Shown here: positions 53,779-63,900 of the stretch, in pieces | Layout: every line of letters begins with the position of its first letter | Position numbering within the stretch: position 1 is the stretch's first letter | DNA from: Bacteroides sp. | Lineage (GTDB): Bacteria; Bacteroidota; Bacteroidia; Bacteroidales; Muribaculaceae | Reading direction: 5' to 3' | NCBI GenBank assembly: GCA_014802045.1 | Contig: JAAVDA010000022.1 | Location: 9,539-73,538, forward strand | Length of the DNA stretch: 64,000 nucleotides | Program-made: the position numbers and the translations under genes | The notes under the pieces: model-generated | Told to the model about the DNA's origin: nothing | Database searches by the model: none | Seen by the model: the letters and a program-made list of their open reading frames with translations, nothing else

Positions 53779-54429
53779 ATGGGTAGTGTAAAAGACTATT
53801 TTTCGTCATTAGGGTCGGGCATTGCAAGCCTTGTAAAAGGCATGCAGGTGACCGGAAAGGAATTTATCACCCCTAAGATTACGGAAAAGTATCCCGAAGA
53901 CCGCGACACCGTAAAGGTGCCCGAGCGTTTCAGAGCCATACTCACTCTTAAGTATGACCAGGAGGGACGCCATAAGTGCATCGCTTGCGGCATCTGCGAG
54001 CGCAACTGTCCTAACGGTACAATCTCCCTCACCACCAAAATGGTGGATACACCCGACGGCAAGAAGAAGCGCAAGCTTGACAAGTATAGCTACGATCTCG
54101 GCAGCTGTACTTTCTGCCAGCTTTGTGTCACCTCGTGTCCGCAGGATGCTCTTGAGTTTTCCAATGATTTCGAGCAGGCAGTGTTTACCCGCGACAAGCT
54201 TGTGAAGAAGCTCAATTATCTCCCGGAGAAGGAAGAGCCCGCTCCCTCACCCGAACAGCTGGCCCGAATCCAGGCCGAGCGTGAAGCAAAAATAGCCGCT
54301 GCCAAGGCTGCCGCCGCCGCAAAGAAAGCCGCCGCTGCCGAAGCTAAGGCTATCGACGCTCAGGAGAAGAAGGAGGAGGATGCCTCAAAGGAGTCGGCCT
54401 CTGCTCCATCAAAAGATAATAATAACTAA
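53779..54429 (+). CDS. nuoI: NADH-quinone oxidoreductase subunit I with Ala/Lys/Glu-rich C-terminal tail
   Basis: 216 aa; two 4Fe-4S motifs 'CIACGICERNCP' and 'CTFCQLCVTSCP'; low-complexity tail from about residue 150. Confidence 0.95.
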   Translation: MGSVKDYFSSLGSGIASLVKGMQVTGKEFITPKITEKYPEDRDTVKVPERFRAILTLKYDQEGRHKCIACGICERNCPNGTISLTTKMVDTPDGKKKRKLDKYSYDLGSCTFCQLCVTSCPQDALEFSNDFEQAVFTRDKLVKKLNYLPEKEEPAPSPEQLARIQAEREAKIAAAKAAAAAKKAAAAEAKAIDAQEKKEEDASKESASAPSKDNNN

Positions 54430-54438
54430 TCATCAGAT

Positions 54439-54954
54439 ATGGAATCAGTAGGAAGTATCATCATGTATCTGGTAATCGCTCTGTCGATTATCGTGTTTTC
54501 GGTACTGACTGTGACTACCCGCAAGATCCTGCGCTCGGCCACCTACCTTCTGTTTACCCTTTTTGCCACCGCCGCTCTTTATTTCAAGCTCGATTATGAG
54601 TTTCTCGGCGCTGTGCAGATTGCGGTCTATGCAGGAGGTATCGTAGTGCTGTTCGTATTCTCGATTTTGCTTACGTCGCATCCTGGCCATAGTTCCGAAC
54701 GCCTCGTTTCTCGCAGACGTGTGCTCGGAATCATAGCCGCAGTTGCCACTTTCATAATTGCCGGCTACGCGCTGTTGAGCCGTTGCACAGCGATGTTTGC
54801 CTCACTCCCTGAAATGGAAAATCCCACCATGCATAAAATTGGTGAGACTCTCATGGGCACAGGCATCGGCCAGTATCTTCTGCCTTTTGAGGCAATCAGT
54901 GTGTTATTGCTCGCATGTATAATCGGTGGCGTGGCTGTCGCCCGTAAAAGATAA
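54439..54954 (+). CDS. nuoJ: NADH-quinone oxidoreductase subunit J
   Basis: 171 aa; 'SATYLLFTLFATAALYFKLDYEFLGAVQIAVYAGGIVVLFVFSILLT'. Confidence 0.93.
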   Translation: MESVGSIIMYLVIALSIIVFSVLTVTTRKILRSATYLLFTLFATAALYFKLDYEFLGAVQIAVYAGGIVVLFVFSILLTSHPGHSSERLVSRRRVLGIIAAVATFIIAGYALLSRCTAMFASLPEMENPTMHKIGETLMGTGIGQYLLPFEAISVLLLACIIGGVAVARKR

Positions 54955-54962
54955 CTGACGCT

Positions 54963-55274
54963 ATGGATATTTCAATGATTTACTACATAGTGCCGTCGCT
55001 CATCATGTTCTGCTGCGGAATCTACGGTTTCGTGACCCGTAAAAACATGATTGCGATGCTCATATCCCTGGAGCTGATGCTCAATGCCGTGGATATCAAC
55101 TTTGTGGTGTTCAACCGCTATCTTTTCCCCGGCCAGTTGGAGGGTATGTTCTTCACTCTCTTCGCTATCGCTATCGCTGCAGCAGAAACAGCGCTCGCCA
55201 TCGCGATTATCATCAACCTCTTCCGCGGTTCGAAAAATATCGACGCAACTGAGATTAACAAATTAAAAGACTAA
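54963..55274 (+). CDS. nuoK: NADH-quinone oxidoreductase subunit K
   Basis: 103 aa; 'CCGIYGFVTRKNMIAMLISLELMLNAVDINFVVFNRY', 'FTLFAIAIAAAETALAIAIIINLFR'. Confidence 0.95.
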   Translation: MDISMIYYIVPSLIMFCCGIYGFVTRKNMIAMLISLELMLNAVDINFVVFNRYLFPGQLEGMFFTLFAIAIAAAETALAIAIIINLFRGSKNIDATEINKLKD

Positions 55275-55280
55275 GAGGCA

Positions 55281-57311
55281 ATGGATATTACGTTACCTAT
55301 TCTCATACTGTCCATTCCGCTCTTCATGTTCCTGCTTCTCGGATTGCTGGGCATGAAGATGAGCCATAAGCTCGCCGGCACTCTCGGCACACTCGGAATG
55401 GGCACGGTGCTCGTGCTGTCATATATCACAGCATTCACCTATTTCTTCAGCGGATCGCCGCAGTTTATCTCTGCCGCCGGCGAAAGACTTCAGGCTGTGA
55501 TTTTCAATCAGACCTGGTTGCAGTTTTCCGACACTCTTGTGATTAAACTCGGTTTTCTGCTAGACCCCATCTCGGCAATGATGCTGGTGGTCATCCCCAC
55601 CATTTCGTTTATGGTCCACCTCTATAGCCTCGGCTATATGCGCGACCATCACGGGGTGTATGAGCACGGATTCCAGCGTTTCTACGCTTTCCTGTCGCTC
55701 TTCAGCTTCTCTATGCTCGGTCTGGTTGTGGCCACCAACATCTTCCAGATGTATATATTCTGGGAACTCGTGGGCGCTTCGTCTTATCTGCTTATCGGTT
55801 TCTACTACAAGAAGCCCTCCGCAGTGTCTGCATCGAAAAAAGCATTTATCGTCACCCGTTTCGCCGACCTCGGCTTCCTTATCGGTATTCTGGTGCTGTC
55901 GTACTACACCGGCACTTTTGATTTCATGAGCCTCACCTCGGTGCCCGTAGACGGTATGGCCGATGTGTACCATGTGAGCGAAAATACCGCAGTGGCAGTC
56001 AAAGGCATTTTCCAGAGCAGTGCTGCTCCCATGTTTATGGGCGCGTCGGTTATGACATGGGCTCTGGTGCTCATCTTCATGGGCGGCATGGGTAAATCGG
56101 CTATGATGCCTCTCCATATCTGGCTCCCCGACGCCATGGAGGGTCCCACCCCTGTGTCGGCTCTCATCCATGCAGCCACAATGGTTGTGGCCGGTGTGTA
56201 TCTCGTGGCCCGACTCTTCCCGCTCTATCTGATGGAGGAAGCCGCTCTCAACATTATCGTAGTGGTAGGCGCCCTCACCGCCTTTTATGCCGCAATGGTG
56301 GCCTGCACACAGATTGATATCAAGCGAGTGCTTGCATTCTCAACCATCTCTCAGATTGCATTCATGATGGTGTCGCTCGGTGTGGCTCGTCCTGAATTCC
56401 ACCATGGCATCGGTTATATGGCCGGAATGTTCCATCTGTTCACCCACGCTATGTTCAAGGCGCTCCTCTTCCTCTGCGCCGGCGCTCTTATCCATGCAAT
56501 CGGTTCCAACGACTATACTGCCATGCATGGTCTGCGCAAGTATATGCCCATCACTCATATCACATTCCTTATCGGCTGTCTTGCCATTGCCGGTATCATT
56601 CCGTTTGCCGGATTCTTCTCTAAGGATGAAATCCTCACAGCATGCTTCGGTCATTCAATCGTATGGTATGTGTGGATGTCGGTTGTGGCAGGTCTCACAG
56701 CTTTCTATATGTTCCGCCTCTACTACCTAATCTTCTGGTGGAAGGAACATCACGTTCACGAAGGCCATCATGCACCCCATGACCAGCCCATGACCATGAC
56801 CCTCCCGCTCATCATTCTCGCCGCTGTGTCGTGTGTGGCCGGTTTCGTTCCTTTCGGCAACCTTGTCACCTGGAACGGCAAGCCGATGTATGATTCGATG
56901 GGATTCTTCACCAATCTTCAGCATCTTGACTGGAGCGTAGCCGCTATCTCGCTCGCTGTCGCCATTATTGCCATCGCAATAGCCACAGTGATGTATCGCA
57001 AGGAGAACCCCCTCCCCGACAAGATGGCCAATATGTTTCCCCGCCTCTGGGACTGGTGTTATCACCGTTTCTACTGGGACGAACTCTACATGTTCATCAC
57101 CCACAAGATTATATTTGGCTGCATCTCCCGTCCGATCGCATGGTTTGACCGCCATATAATCGACGGCACAATGGACTCCCTCGCCACGATTACCAATAAG
57201 GCTTCTTATGCAATCCGTGGCCTCCAGAGCGGCAAGGTGCAGATGTATGTGTGGATTTATCTTGCCGGTGCACTACTGCTCGGCGCAATCACGGCAATCT
57301 GCCTGATGTGA
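55281..57311 (+). CDS. nuoL: NADH-quinone oxidoreductase subunit L
   Basis: 676 aa; 'FWELVGASSYLLIGFYYKKPSAVSASKKAFIVTRFADLGFLIGI', 'MPLHIWLPDAMEGPTPVSALIHAATMVVAGVYLVAR'. Confidence 0.96.
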   Translation: MDITLPILILSIPLFMFLLLGLLGMKMSHKLAGTLGTLGMGTVLVLSYITAFTYFFSGSPQFISAAGERLQAVIFNQTWLQFSDTLVIKLGFLLDPISAMMLVVIPTISFMVHLYSLGYMRDHHGVYEHGFQRFYAFLSLFSFSMLGLVVATNIFQMYIFWELVGASSYLLIGFYYKKPSAVSASKKAFIVTRFADLGFLIGILVLSYYTGTFDFMSLTSVPVDGMADVYHVSENTAVAVKGIFQSSAAPMFMGASVMTWALVLIFMGGMGKSAMMPLHIWLPDAMEGPTPVSALIHAATMVVAGVYLVARLFPLYLMEEAALNIIVVVGALTAFYAAMVACTQIDIKRVLAFSTISQIAFMMVSLGVARPEFHHGIGYMAGMFHLFTHAMFKALLFLCAGALIHAIGSNDYTAMHGLRKYMPITHITFLIGCLAIAGIIPFAGFFSKDEILTACFGHSIVWYVWMSVVAGLTAFYMFRLYYLIFWWKEHHVHEGHHAPHDQPMTMTLPLIILAAVSCVAGFVPFGNLVTWNGKPMYDSMGFFTNLQHLDWSVAAISLAVAIIAIAIATVMYRKENPLPDKMANMFPRLWDWCYHRFYWDELYMFITHKIIFGCISRPIAWFDRHIIDGTMDSLATITNKASYAIRGLQSGKVQMYVWIYLAGALLLGAITAICLM

Positions 57312-57356
57312 TAGAGACTGACACACAATGGTGCAATAAGAAAAAGTATAGTAATT

Positions 57357-58889
57357 ATGTTTTCCAATCCTTTGATTTATTTCGTGGTGATTCCGCTGAT
57401 TATGCTTGGCGGTCTTGCCCTCTGCCGAAATATTAAGCAGATCCGTGCCGTTGCGGTCACAGGCTCTCTGGCTCTGACTGCACTCTCGGTGTGGCTGCTG
57501 CTCGACTACCTCGGTCTACGCGCCGCTGGTGCCGATGCCCCCATGCTTTATACCGGTACATGGAGTTGGTTTACTCCGCTCAACATCAATCTCTCCGTTG
57601 GTGTCGACGGTATTTCCATCGCCATGCTCATCCTATCTTCAATCATTCTTCTCACAGGCAGCTTTGCTTCCTGGAAGATTGAGCCTCACACCAAAGATTT
57701 CTTCCTCTGGCTGATTCTGCTCTCCACAGGTGTGTATGGATTCTTTATCTCGATTGACCTCTTCACGATGTTCATGTTCTATGAGGTCGCACTTATCCCG
57801 ATGTATCTTCTTATCGGTGTGTGGGGCAGCGGCAACAAGAACTATTCGGCCATGAAGCTCACCCTGATGCTCATGGGCGGCTCAGCATTCCTGATGCTCG
57901 GTCTTATCGGCATCTACTATCATTCGGCTCCTGCCGGTCAGCCTCTCACCTGGAATCTCCTTGAGATCGCTTCCAATGCCTCTATCGAAAAGGGCTGGCA
58001 GTATTTCCTCTTCCCGATGACCTTTGTTGGTTTCGGTGTGCTTGGCGCAATGTTCCCCTTCCACACATGGAGCCCTGACGGTCATGCTTCCGCTCCCACA
58101 GCGGTGTCCATGCTCCATGCCGGTGTGCTTATGAAACTTGGTGGCTACGGATGCTTCCGCGTGTCTATCTACCTTATGCCTCAGGCTGCCGAAGACCTCG
58201 CATGGATATTCCTCATCCTTACCGGTATCTCCGTGGTCTATGGTGCTTTCAGCGCTTGCGTGCAGACAGACCTCAAGTATATCAACGCCTACTCCTCAGT
58301 GAGCCACTGCGGTCTGGTGCTATTCGCCATCCTCATGCTCAACACCACCGCGATGACCGGCGCAATCATGCAGATGCTTTCGCATGGTCTCATGACAGCT
58401 CTCTTCTTTGCCCTCATCGGTATGATCTACGGACGCACACACACACGTGATATCCGTCTGATGGGTGGTCTGATGAAGATTCTTCCTTTCCTTGCAGTCT
58501 GCTATGTGATTGCCGGTATGGCCTCTCTCGGTCTGCCCGGTCTGAGCGGATTTGTGGCTGAAATGACCATCTTCGTCGGATCGTTTGAAGCCGGTATGGC
58601 CGACTATCTCTCGGGTGCAGGTTCGCTTCGCCTTGTGTTCACCATTATTGCATGCTGCTCGATTGTGATTACTGCGGTCTATATCCTCCGCGTTGTCGGC
58701 AAGCTGCTTCTCGGTCCGGTGTACGACGAGCATCATCTCACCCTCACCGATGCCACATGGTGGGAACGCACTTCCACCGCCACTCTCATTCTCTGCGTGG
58801 CAGCAATCGGATGTTTCCCCAATTTCTTTGAGGAACTCATCAAATTCACATTCAGTCCCTCCATCTATGCCGTTATTGGCATGAACTAA
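57357..58889 (+). CDS. nuoM: NADH-quinone oxidoreductase subunit M
   Basis: 510 aa; 'FYEVALIPMYLLIGVWGSGNKNYSAMKLTLMLMGGSAFLMLGLIGIYY', 'HTWSPDGHASAPTAVSMLHAGVLMKLGGYG'. Confidence 0.95.
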   Translation: MFSNPLIYFVVIPLIMLGGLALCRNIKQIRAVAVTGSLALTALSVWLLLDYLGLRAAGADAPMLYTGTWSWFTPLNINLSVGVDGISIAMLILSSIILLTGSFASWKIEPHTKDFFLWLILLSTGVYGFFISIDLFTMFMFYEVALIPMYLLIGVWGSGNKNYSAMKLTLMLMGGSAFLMLGLIGIYYHSAPAGQPLTWNLLEIASNASIEKGWQYFLFPMTFVGFGVLGAMFPFHTWSPDGHASAPTAVSMLHAGVLMKLGGYGCFRVSIYLMPQAAEDLAWIFLILTGISVVYGAFSACVQTDLKYINAYSSVSHCGLVLFAILMLNTTAMTGAIMQMLSHGLMTALFFALIGMIYGRTHTRDIRLMGGLMKILPFLAVCYVIAGMASLGLPGLSGFVAEMTIFVGSFEAGMADYLSGAGSLRLVFTIIACCSIVITAVYILRVVGKLLLGPVYDEHHLTLTDATWWERTSTATLILCVAAIGCFPNFFEELIKFTFSPSIYAVIGMN

Positions 58890-58905
58890 TTAGATAGATA
58901 CAGAC

Positions 58906-60351
58906 ATGGATTATTCTCAGTTTTTAGTGATGAAGCAGGAAATCGGTCTGCTGGCCGTATTCCTCCTGGTCTTCCTCTTCGACACGTTCATGCCCCGCGG
59001 CCGTCAGGGCGCCGTAGGAATGGTTGGATGCATACTCTTCGCTATCTTCACCGCCTTCGGGTTCTGTCCGTCATTCACCTGTGGCGTGACAGATGCATTC
59101 TCCGGAATGTATAATTCTTCCGCAGCTGTTGTCAATATCAAGAATATTCTCAATATCGGCGCGCTGATTGTGATGATTCAGGCTCTCCGCTGGGCCGATC
59201 AGGAAATGACCCGCATACGCCGCGGTGAGTTCTACGAGCTTCTGCTTGTCACTCTCTTCGGCATGTATCTCATGATTTCTGCCCGCCATTTCCTTCTCTT
59301 CGTTATCGGTCTCGAGACAGCGTCGCTGCCCCTCGCAGCCATGGTGGCTTTCGACAAGCACCGCTACGAGAGTCGTGAAGCTGCAGTGAAATATGTGCTC
59401 ACTGCTGTGTTCTCCTCCGCAATCTTCCTGATGGGTCTCTCGTTTGTCTACGGTCTTGCCGGAACGCTTTATTTCGACGGTATCGCGCTTGCCCTCTGGG
59501 GTGAGGGAGTCAACACTCTCCTTATCGTAGCTCTTGCGTTTGTAATTGCCGGTATCGGTTTCAAGCTCTCGCTTGTGCCGTTCCATCTCTGGACAGCCGA
59601 TGTCTACCAGGGCGCTCCCACACCTGTCACCTCATATCTCTCGGTGATATCTAAAGGCGCCGCCGCATTTGCATTTCTCGTGATTCTCTGGCAGGCTTTC
59701 GGTCAGGTATATTCTCAGGCATGGGAATGGATGCTCTATGCACTCATTATCCTTACCATCACTGTGGGCAACCTCTTTGCCATGCGCCAGCGCAACATCA
59801 AGCGTTTCCTCGCTTTCTCGTCTATCTCTCAGGCCGGCTACATAGTGCTCGGCGTGATAGCCATGAATCCGATGGGCATGTCGGCGCTGATGTACTACGT
59901 GCTCGTCTACATCTTCTCCAATCTTGCCGCATTCGGTGTGATAGGAGCAATCGAGAACAATTCCGGCAAGCTCTGGATCGATGACTATAAAGGACTCTAC
60001 AAGACCAACCCTCGCCTCGCATTCACCATGATGCTGGCCATGTTCTCTCTTGCAGGTATTCCTCCCTTTGCAGGATTCTTCAGCAAATTCTTCATCTTTA
60101 CCAGTGCCATCAATCAGGGAAGCATCGCAATCTATGTGCTTGTGCTTATAGCCCTGATTAATACGATTATCTCGCTCTATTATTATCTCCTCGTGGTGAA
60201 AGCAATGTTCATAAGCCAGGATGACTGCGTGATACCCAATTTCCGCAGCGCTTGCTCCGAGCGCCTCGCCCTCTGGGTGTGTGTGGCCGGCATAATCTTC
60301 CTCGGTATTGTGAGCTGTGTCTACAACCACCTTCTTCAGGTGGCTGCCTGA
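58906..60351 (+). CDS. nuoN: NADH-quinone oxidoreductase subunit N
   Basis: 481 aa; 'GLETASLPLAAMVAFDKHRYESREAAVKYVLTAVFSSAIFLMGLSFVYG', 'FKLSLVPFHLWTADVYQGAPTPVTSYLSVISKGAAA'. Confidence 0.95.
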   Translation: MDYSQFLVMKQEIGLLAVFLLVFLFDTFMPRGRQGAVGMVGCILFAIFTAFGFCPSFTCGVTDAFSGMYNSSAAVVNIKNILNIGALIVMIQALRWADQEMTRIRRGEFYELLLVTLFGMYLMISARHFLLFVIGLETASLPLAAMVAFDKHRYESREAAVKYVLTAVFSSAIFLMGLSFVYGLAGTLYFDGIALALWGEGVNTLLIVALAFVIAGIGFKLSLVPFHLWTADVYQGAPTPVTSYLSVISKGAAAFAFLVILWQAFGQVYSQAWEWMLYALIILTITVGNLFAMRQRNIKRFLAFSSISQAGYIVLGVIAMNPMGMSALMYYVLVYIFSNLAAFGVIGAIENNSGKLWIDDYKGLYKTNPRLAFTMMLAMFSLAGIPPFAGFFSKFFIFTSAINQGSIAIYVLVLIALINTIISLYYYLLVVKAMFISQDDCVIPNFRSACSERLALWVCVAGIIFLGIVSCVYNHLLQVAA

Positions 60352-60396
60352 TTCAACAGTTTATTCCCTTCCCAGAATATTTTTCAGTATGATGGA

Positions 60397-60436
60397 ATCC
60401 TCGCACCGCTCTTGTGGCGATGCGGGGATTTTCCGT
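60397..60436 (+). terminator. Likely terminator after nuoN
   Basis: aatcctcgcaccgc ... gcgatgcggggatttt stem with one wobble and one mismatch. Confidence 0.55.
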
Positions 60437-60532
60437 AACTAATGAGGCAACCCACTCATAAAAATCAAACCGGAAAAGTGATGAAAACTGGTAAAAATCA
60501 GCGCGGGAGTTGCGCAGATAAAACTTTTTGAT

Positions 60533-60540
60533 TAAATTTG
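60533..60540 (+). promoter_or_regulatory. -7 box (TAAATTTG) for rpmH
   Basis: TAnnTTTG consensus, 45 nt upstream of ATG 60585. Confidence 0.5.
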
Positions 60541-60584
60541 CACTCCGAATTCAGCTTTGAATTAAACGATAACACTATACGGCA

Positions 60585-60740
60585 ATGAAAAGAACATTTC
60601 AACCTTCTAACAGAAAGAGAGTTAACAAGCACGGTTTCCGTGAAAGAATGTCAACCCCCGATGGCCGTAAGGTGCTTGCACGCCGCCGCGCCAAGGGCCG
60701 CAAGCGTCTTACCGTGAGCGATTCTATCGCCGGCAAGTAA
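60585..60740 (+). CDS. rpmH: 50S ribosomal protein L34
   Basis: 51 aa read directly from the sequence (absent from the ORF track): [51 protein letters not shown]. Confidence 0.97.
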   Translation: MKRTFQPSNRKRVNKHGFRERMSTPDGRKVLARRRAKGRKRLTVSDSIAGK

Positions 60741-60929
60741 GCCACGAGCCTTTTTTTGACGTCACTTTCTTTCGGGCCACGCCCGTTAATGGCATCAGGC
60801 CGGGATTGTCGCTCAGCGGCTTTTCCGGCTTCTGTCTTTTTAAGACCGGCAGGGGAGTGAATAGGTTACGATATGGTTACGGCTTATTTTATTCAATCTC
60901 CCGCAGCCTTACTTTTGAAAAATTACGCT

Positions 60930-60937
60930 TATCTTTG
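60930..60937 (+). promoter_or_regulatory. -7 box (TATCTTTG) upstream of the PPDK_N-domain gene
   Basis: TAnnTTTG consensus, 43 nt upstream of ATG 60980. Confidence 0.5.
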
Positions 60938-60979
60938 CAGGTCATAAATCCCTTTCGTTTAATTTCATTCTGACAATCT

Positions 60980-63900
60980 ATGAATGAGGACGCTCTGAGC
61001 CATCTGTATCTAAAGGACACTGCATTTCAAGACCTGATGCAGAAACGCATATTCAATGTGCTTCTTGTTGCTTCGCCCTACGATGCCTTTATGATGGAAG
61101 AGGACGGACGCATTGAAGAGCAGCTCTATTTCGAATACGTGGCTCTCAACCTCAGCTCCCCTCCGCGCATCACCCAGGTGGCCGATGCCAAAGAGGCTCT
61201 GGCTGCAATGAAAACCAAACATTTTGACCTGGCCATAATGATGCCCGGCAATGAGTTGAGCGAGACTTTTTCAGGCGCACGCGCCATCAAGAATCAGCGT
61301 CCGGATATGCCGATTGTGGTGCTCACTCCTTTCTCAAAAGAGGTGTCGCGCCGTCTTGCCAATGAAGACCTCTCGGCTGTTGACTATGTGTTCAGCTGGC
61401 TCGGTAATGTGGATTTGCTGCTTGCAATCATCAAGCTGCTTGAAGACCGTCTGAATGCCGACAGAGATATCAACGAGGTTGGAGTTCAGATGATCATGCT
61501 CGTGGAAGATTCTGTGAGATTCTACTCCTCTGTGCTTCCGACTGTATATAAGAACCTGCTTAAGCAGTCTTTCGAATCGTCTACCGAAGCGCTCAACAAG
61601 CATGAACAGATGCTCCGTATGCGCGGCCGCCCCAAGGTTATGCTTGCCCGAGATTACGAAGAAGCAATGGATCTCTACCGACGCTATGGCGACAATATGC
61701 TCGGTGTGATATCCGACGTGTCGTTCAAGCGTGAGGGTGTCAAAGACCCGCATGCAGGTCTGCGTCTTGCCAATTTCCTGCGCAAGACCAATCCCAATCT
61801 GCCGATTATCATCGAATCGTCAGAGATAAAGAATGCCGACCATGCTCTTCAGATAGGGTGTGTGTTTCTCGACAAAAATTCAAAGAAACTTCCCGTAGAC
61901 CTCGGTAACGCCATTAAAGACCGCTTCGGGTTCGGCGACCTCGTGCTGACCGATCCCACCACCGGCAAGCAGGTGCGCATCACCTCGCTCAAAGACCTTC
62001 AGTATCGCATGGCCGACATCCCTTCGGAGTCGCTGCTCCATCATGCTTCAACCGACGATATTTCACGCTGGCTCTATTCGCGTGCGCTTTTCCCCCTTGC
62101 AGAGGTTATTAAAGAGCATCGTTTCTACAATCTCGAAGAGGTGCCCGCTGTCAGGAAACTCTTCTTTGATCTGATTGTCAAATATCGCAAGATGAAAAAC
62201 AGGGGAGTGGTGGCCGTGTTCCGCAAGGACCGTTTCGACCACTATTCCAATTTCGCCCGAATTGGCGAAGGCTCTCTCGGAGGCAAAGGTCGCGGTCTGG
62301 CTTTTATTGACCAGATTATCAAGAAGCATCCGGAGTGTGACAATTTCCACGGCATAGCCATCAGCATACCGCGCACTGTGGTGCTCTGCACTGATATATT
62401 CGACGAATTCATGGCCAGCAACAATCTCTATCCGCTGGCACTGAGCGACGCGCCCGACGAGACTATTCTGAAATTTTTCCTTCAGGCACGCCTCCCCGAG
62501 CGCCTTATCGAAGATTTCTTTGCCCTTTTCGAAGTGGTCGACAAGCCTCTTGCCATCCGTTCGTCGAGTCTGCTTGAAGACTCCCACTATCAGCCTTTCG
62601 CCGGCATCTATTCCACCTATATGATTCCGAGGCTCTCAGACCGCTATGAGATGCTGAAGCTGCTGAGCGATGCCATCAAGGGTGTATATGCCTCGGTGTT
62701 CTATGCCGATTCGAAAGCCTATATGACGGCCACCAGCAATGTCATCGACCAGGAAAAAATGGCCGTGATCATTCAGGAGGTGGTTGGCGACGAACATGGC
62801 GGTTACTATTTCCCGTCTATGTCGGGTGTGGGCCGTTCGCTCAATTATTATCCTATCGGTCACGAAAAGCCCGAAGACGGTGTGGCCGAAGTGGCCGTAG
62901 GGCTTGGAAAATATATCGTTGACGGCGGCATGGGCCTGCGCTTTTCGCCACGCCATCCTGAAAGTGTGCTCCAGACCTCTGAACTCACTCTTGCGCTGCG
63001 CGACACCCAGACCCGCATGTATGTGCTTGATATGGCCAAGGCTCATGAAGAGTTTAGAGTGGACGACGGGTTCAATATTCTCAAAAAGTCGGTGCAGGAT
63101 ATTGCTCCAACCGGAGCACTGCGCTACATGACCTCCGTGTTCGACTACCGCGACAATGTGCTCCGCGACAATGATTTCGGCGAGGGGCGCCGTGTGGTGA
63201 CCTTCAATAATATCCTCAAACACCACGTTTTTCCGCTTCCTGAAGCCGTCAATTTCATGCTCACCACCGGCCAGAAAGAGATGTCGCGTCCGGTAGAGAT
63301 AGAGTTTGCCGGCATGATTAAGCCGGAGGGAGATTTGAAGGGTCATATCTACTGGCTTCAGATTCGCCCGATTGTAGACCGCAAGGAGCTTGTAGACGAG
63401 CATCTGCTTGAGCTTCCAGATTCAGACCTAATAATGCGCAGTGACACCGCTCTGGGTCATGGCACGATTGAGGGTGTGCGTCGTGTGGTTTATGTGCGTC
63501 CGGAATCATTCTCCTTTTCAAACAATTCACTCATAGCCCGTGAGGTCGAAAAGATTAACCGCGCGATGGCCGATGCCGGTGAAAACTACATTCTTGTCGG
63601 TCCCGGACGCTGGGGTTCGAGCGACACCGCCCTCGGCATCCCTGTGAAGTGGCCCCAGATTTCAGCCGCCCGCCTTATAGTGGAATCGGCGGTGGGAAGC
63701 TATCGCATAGAGCCTTCGCAGGGCACCCATTTCTTCCAGAATCTTACCTCTTTCGGGGTTGGATATTTCACCGTCGATTCAACTGCCGGACAGGGATTTT
63801 TCGACGTAGATTTCCTCAACGCCCAGCCGGCCGAGAAAGAGACCGAATTCATAAGGGTGGTGACTTTCCCGTCGCCTCTTGCCATAGGTATCAATGGCAA

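Noticed and set aside
54291-54350. GCC/GCT-rich tandem repeat
   Set aside because: In-frame coding repeat of the NuoI Ala/Lys tail, reported there and not as a separate repeat element.
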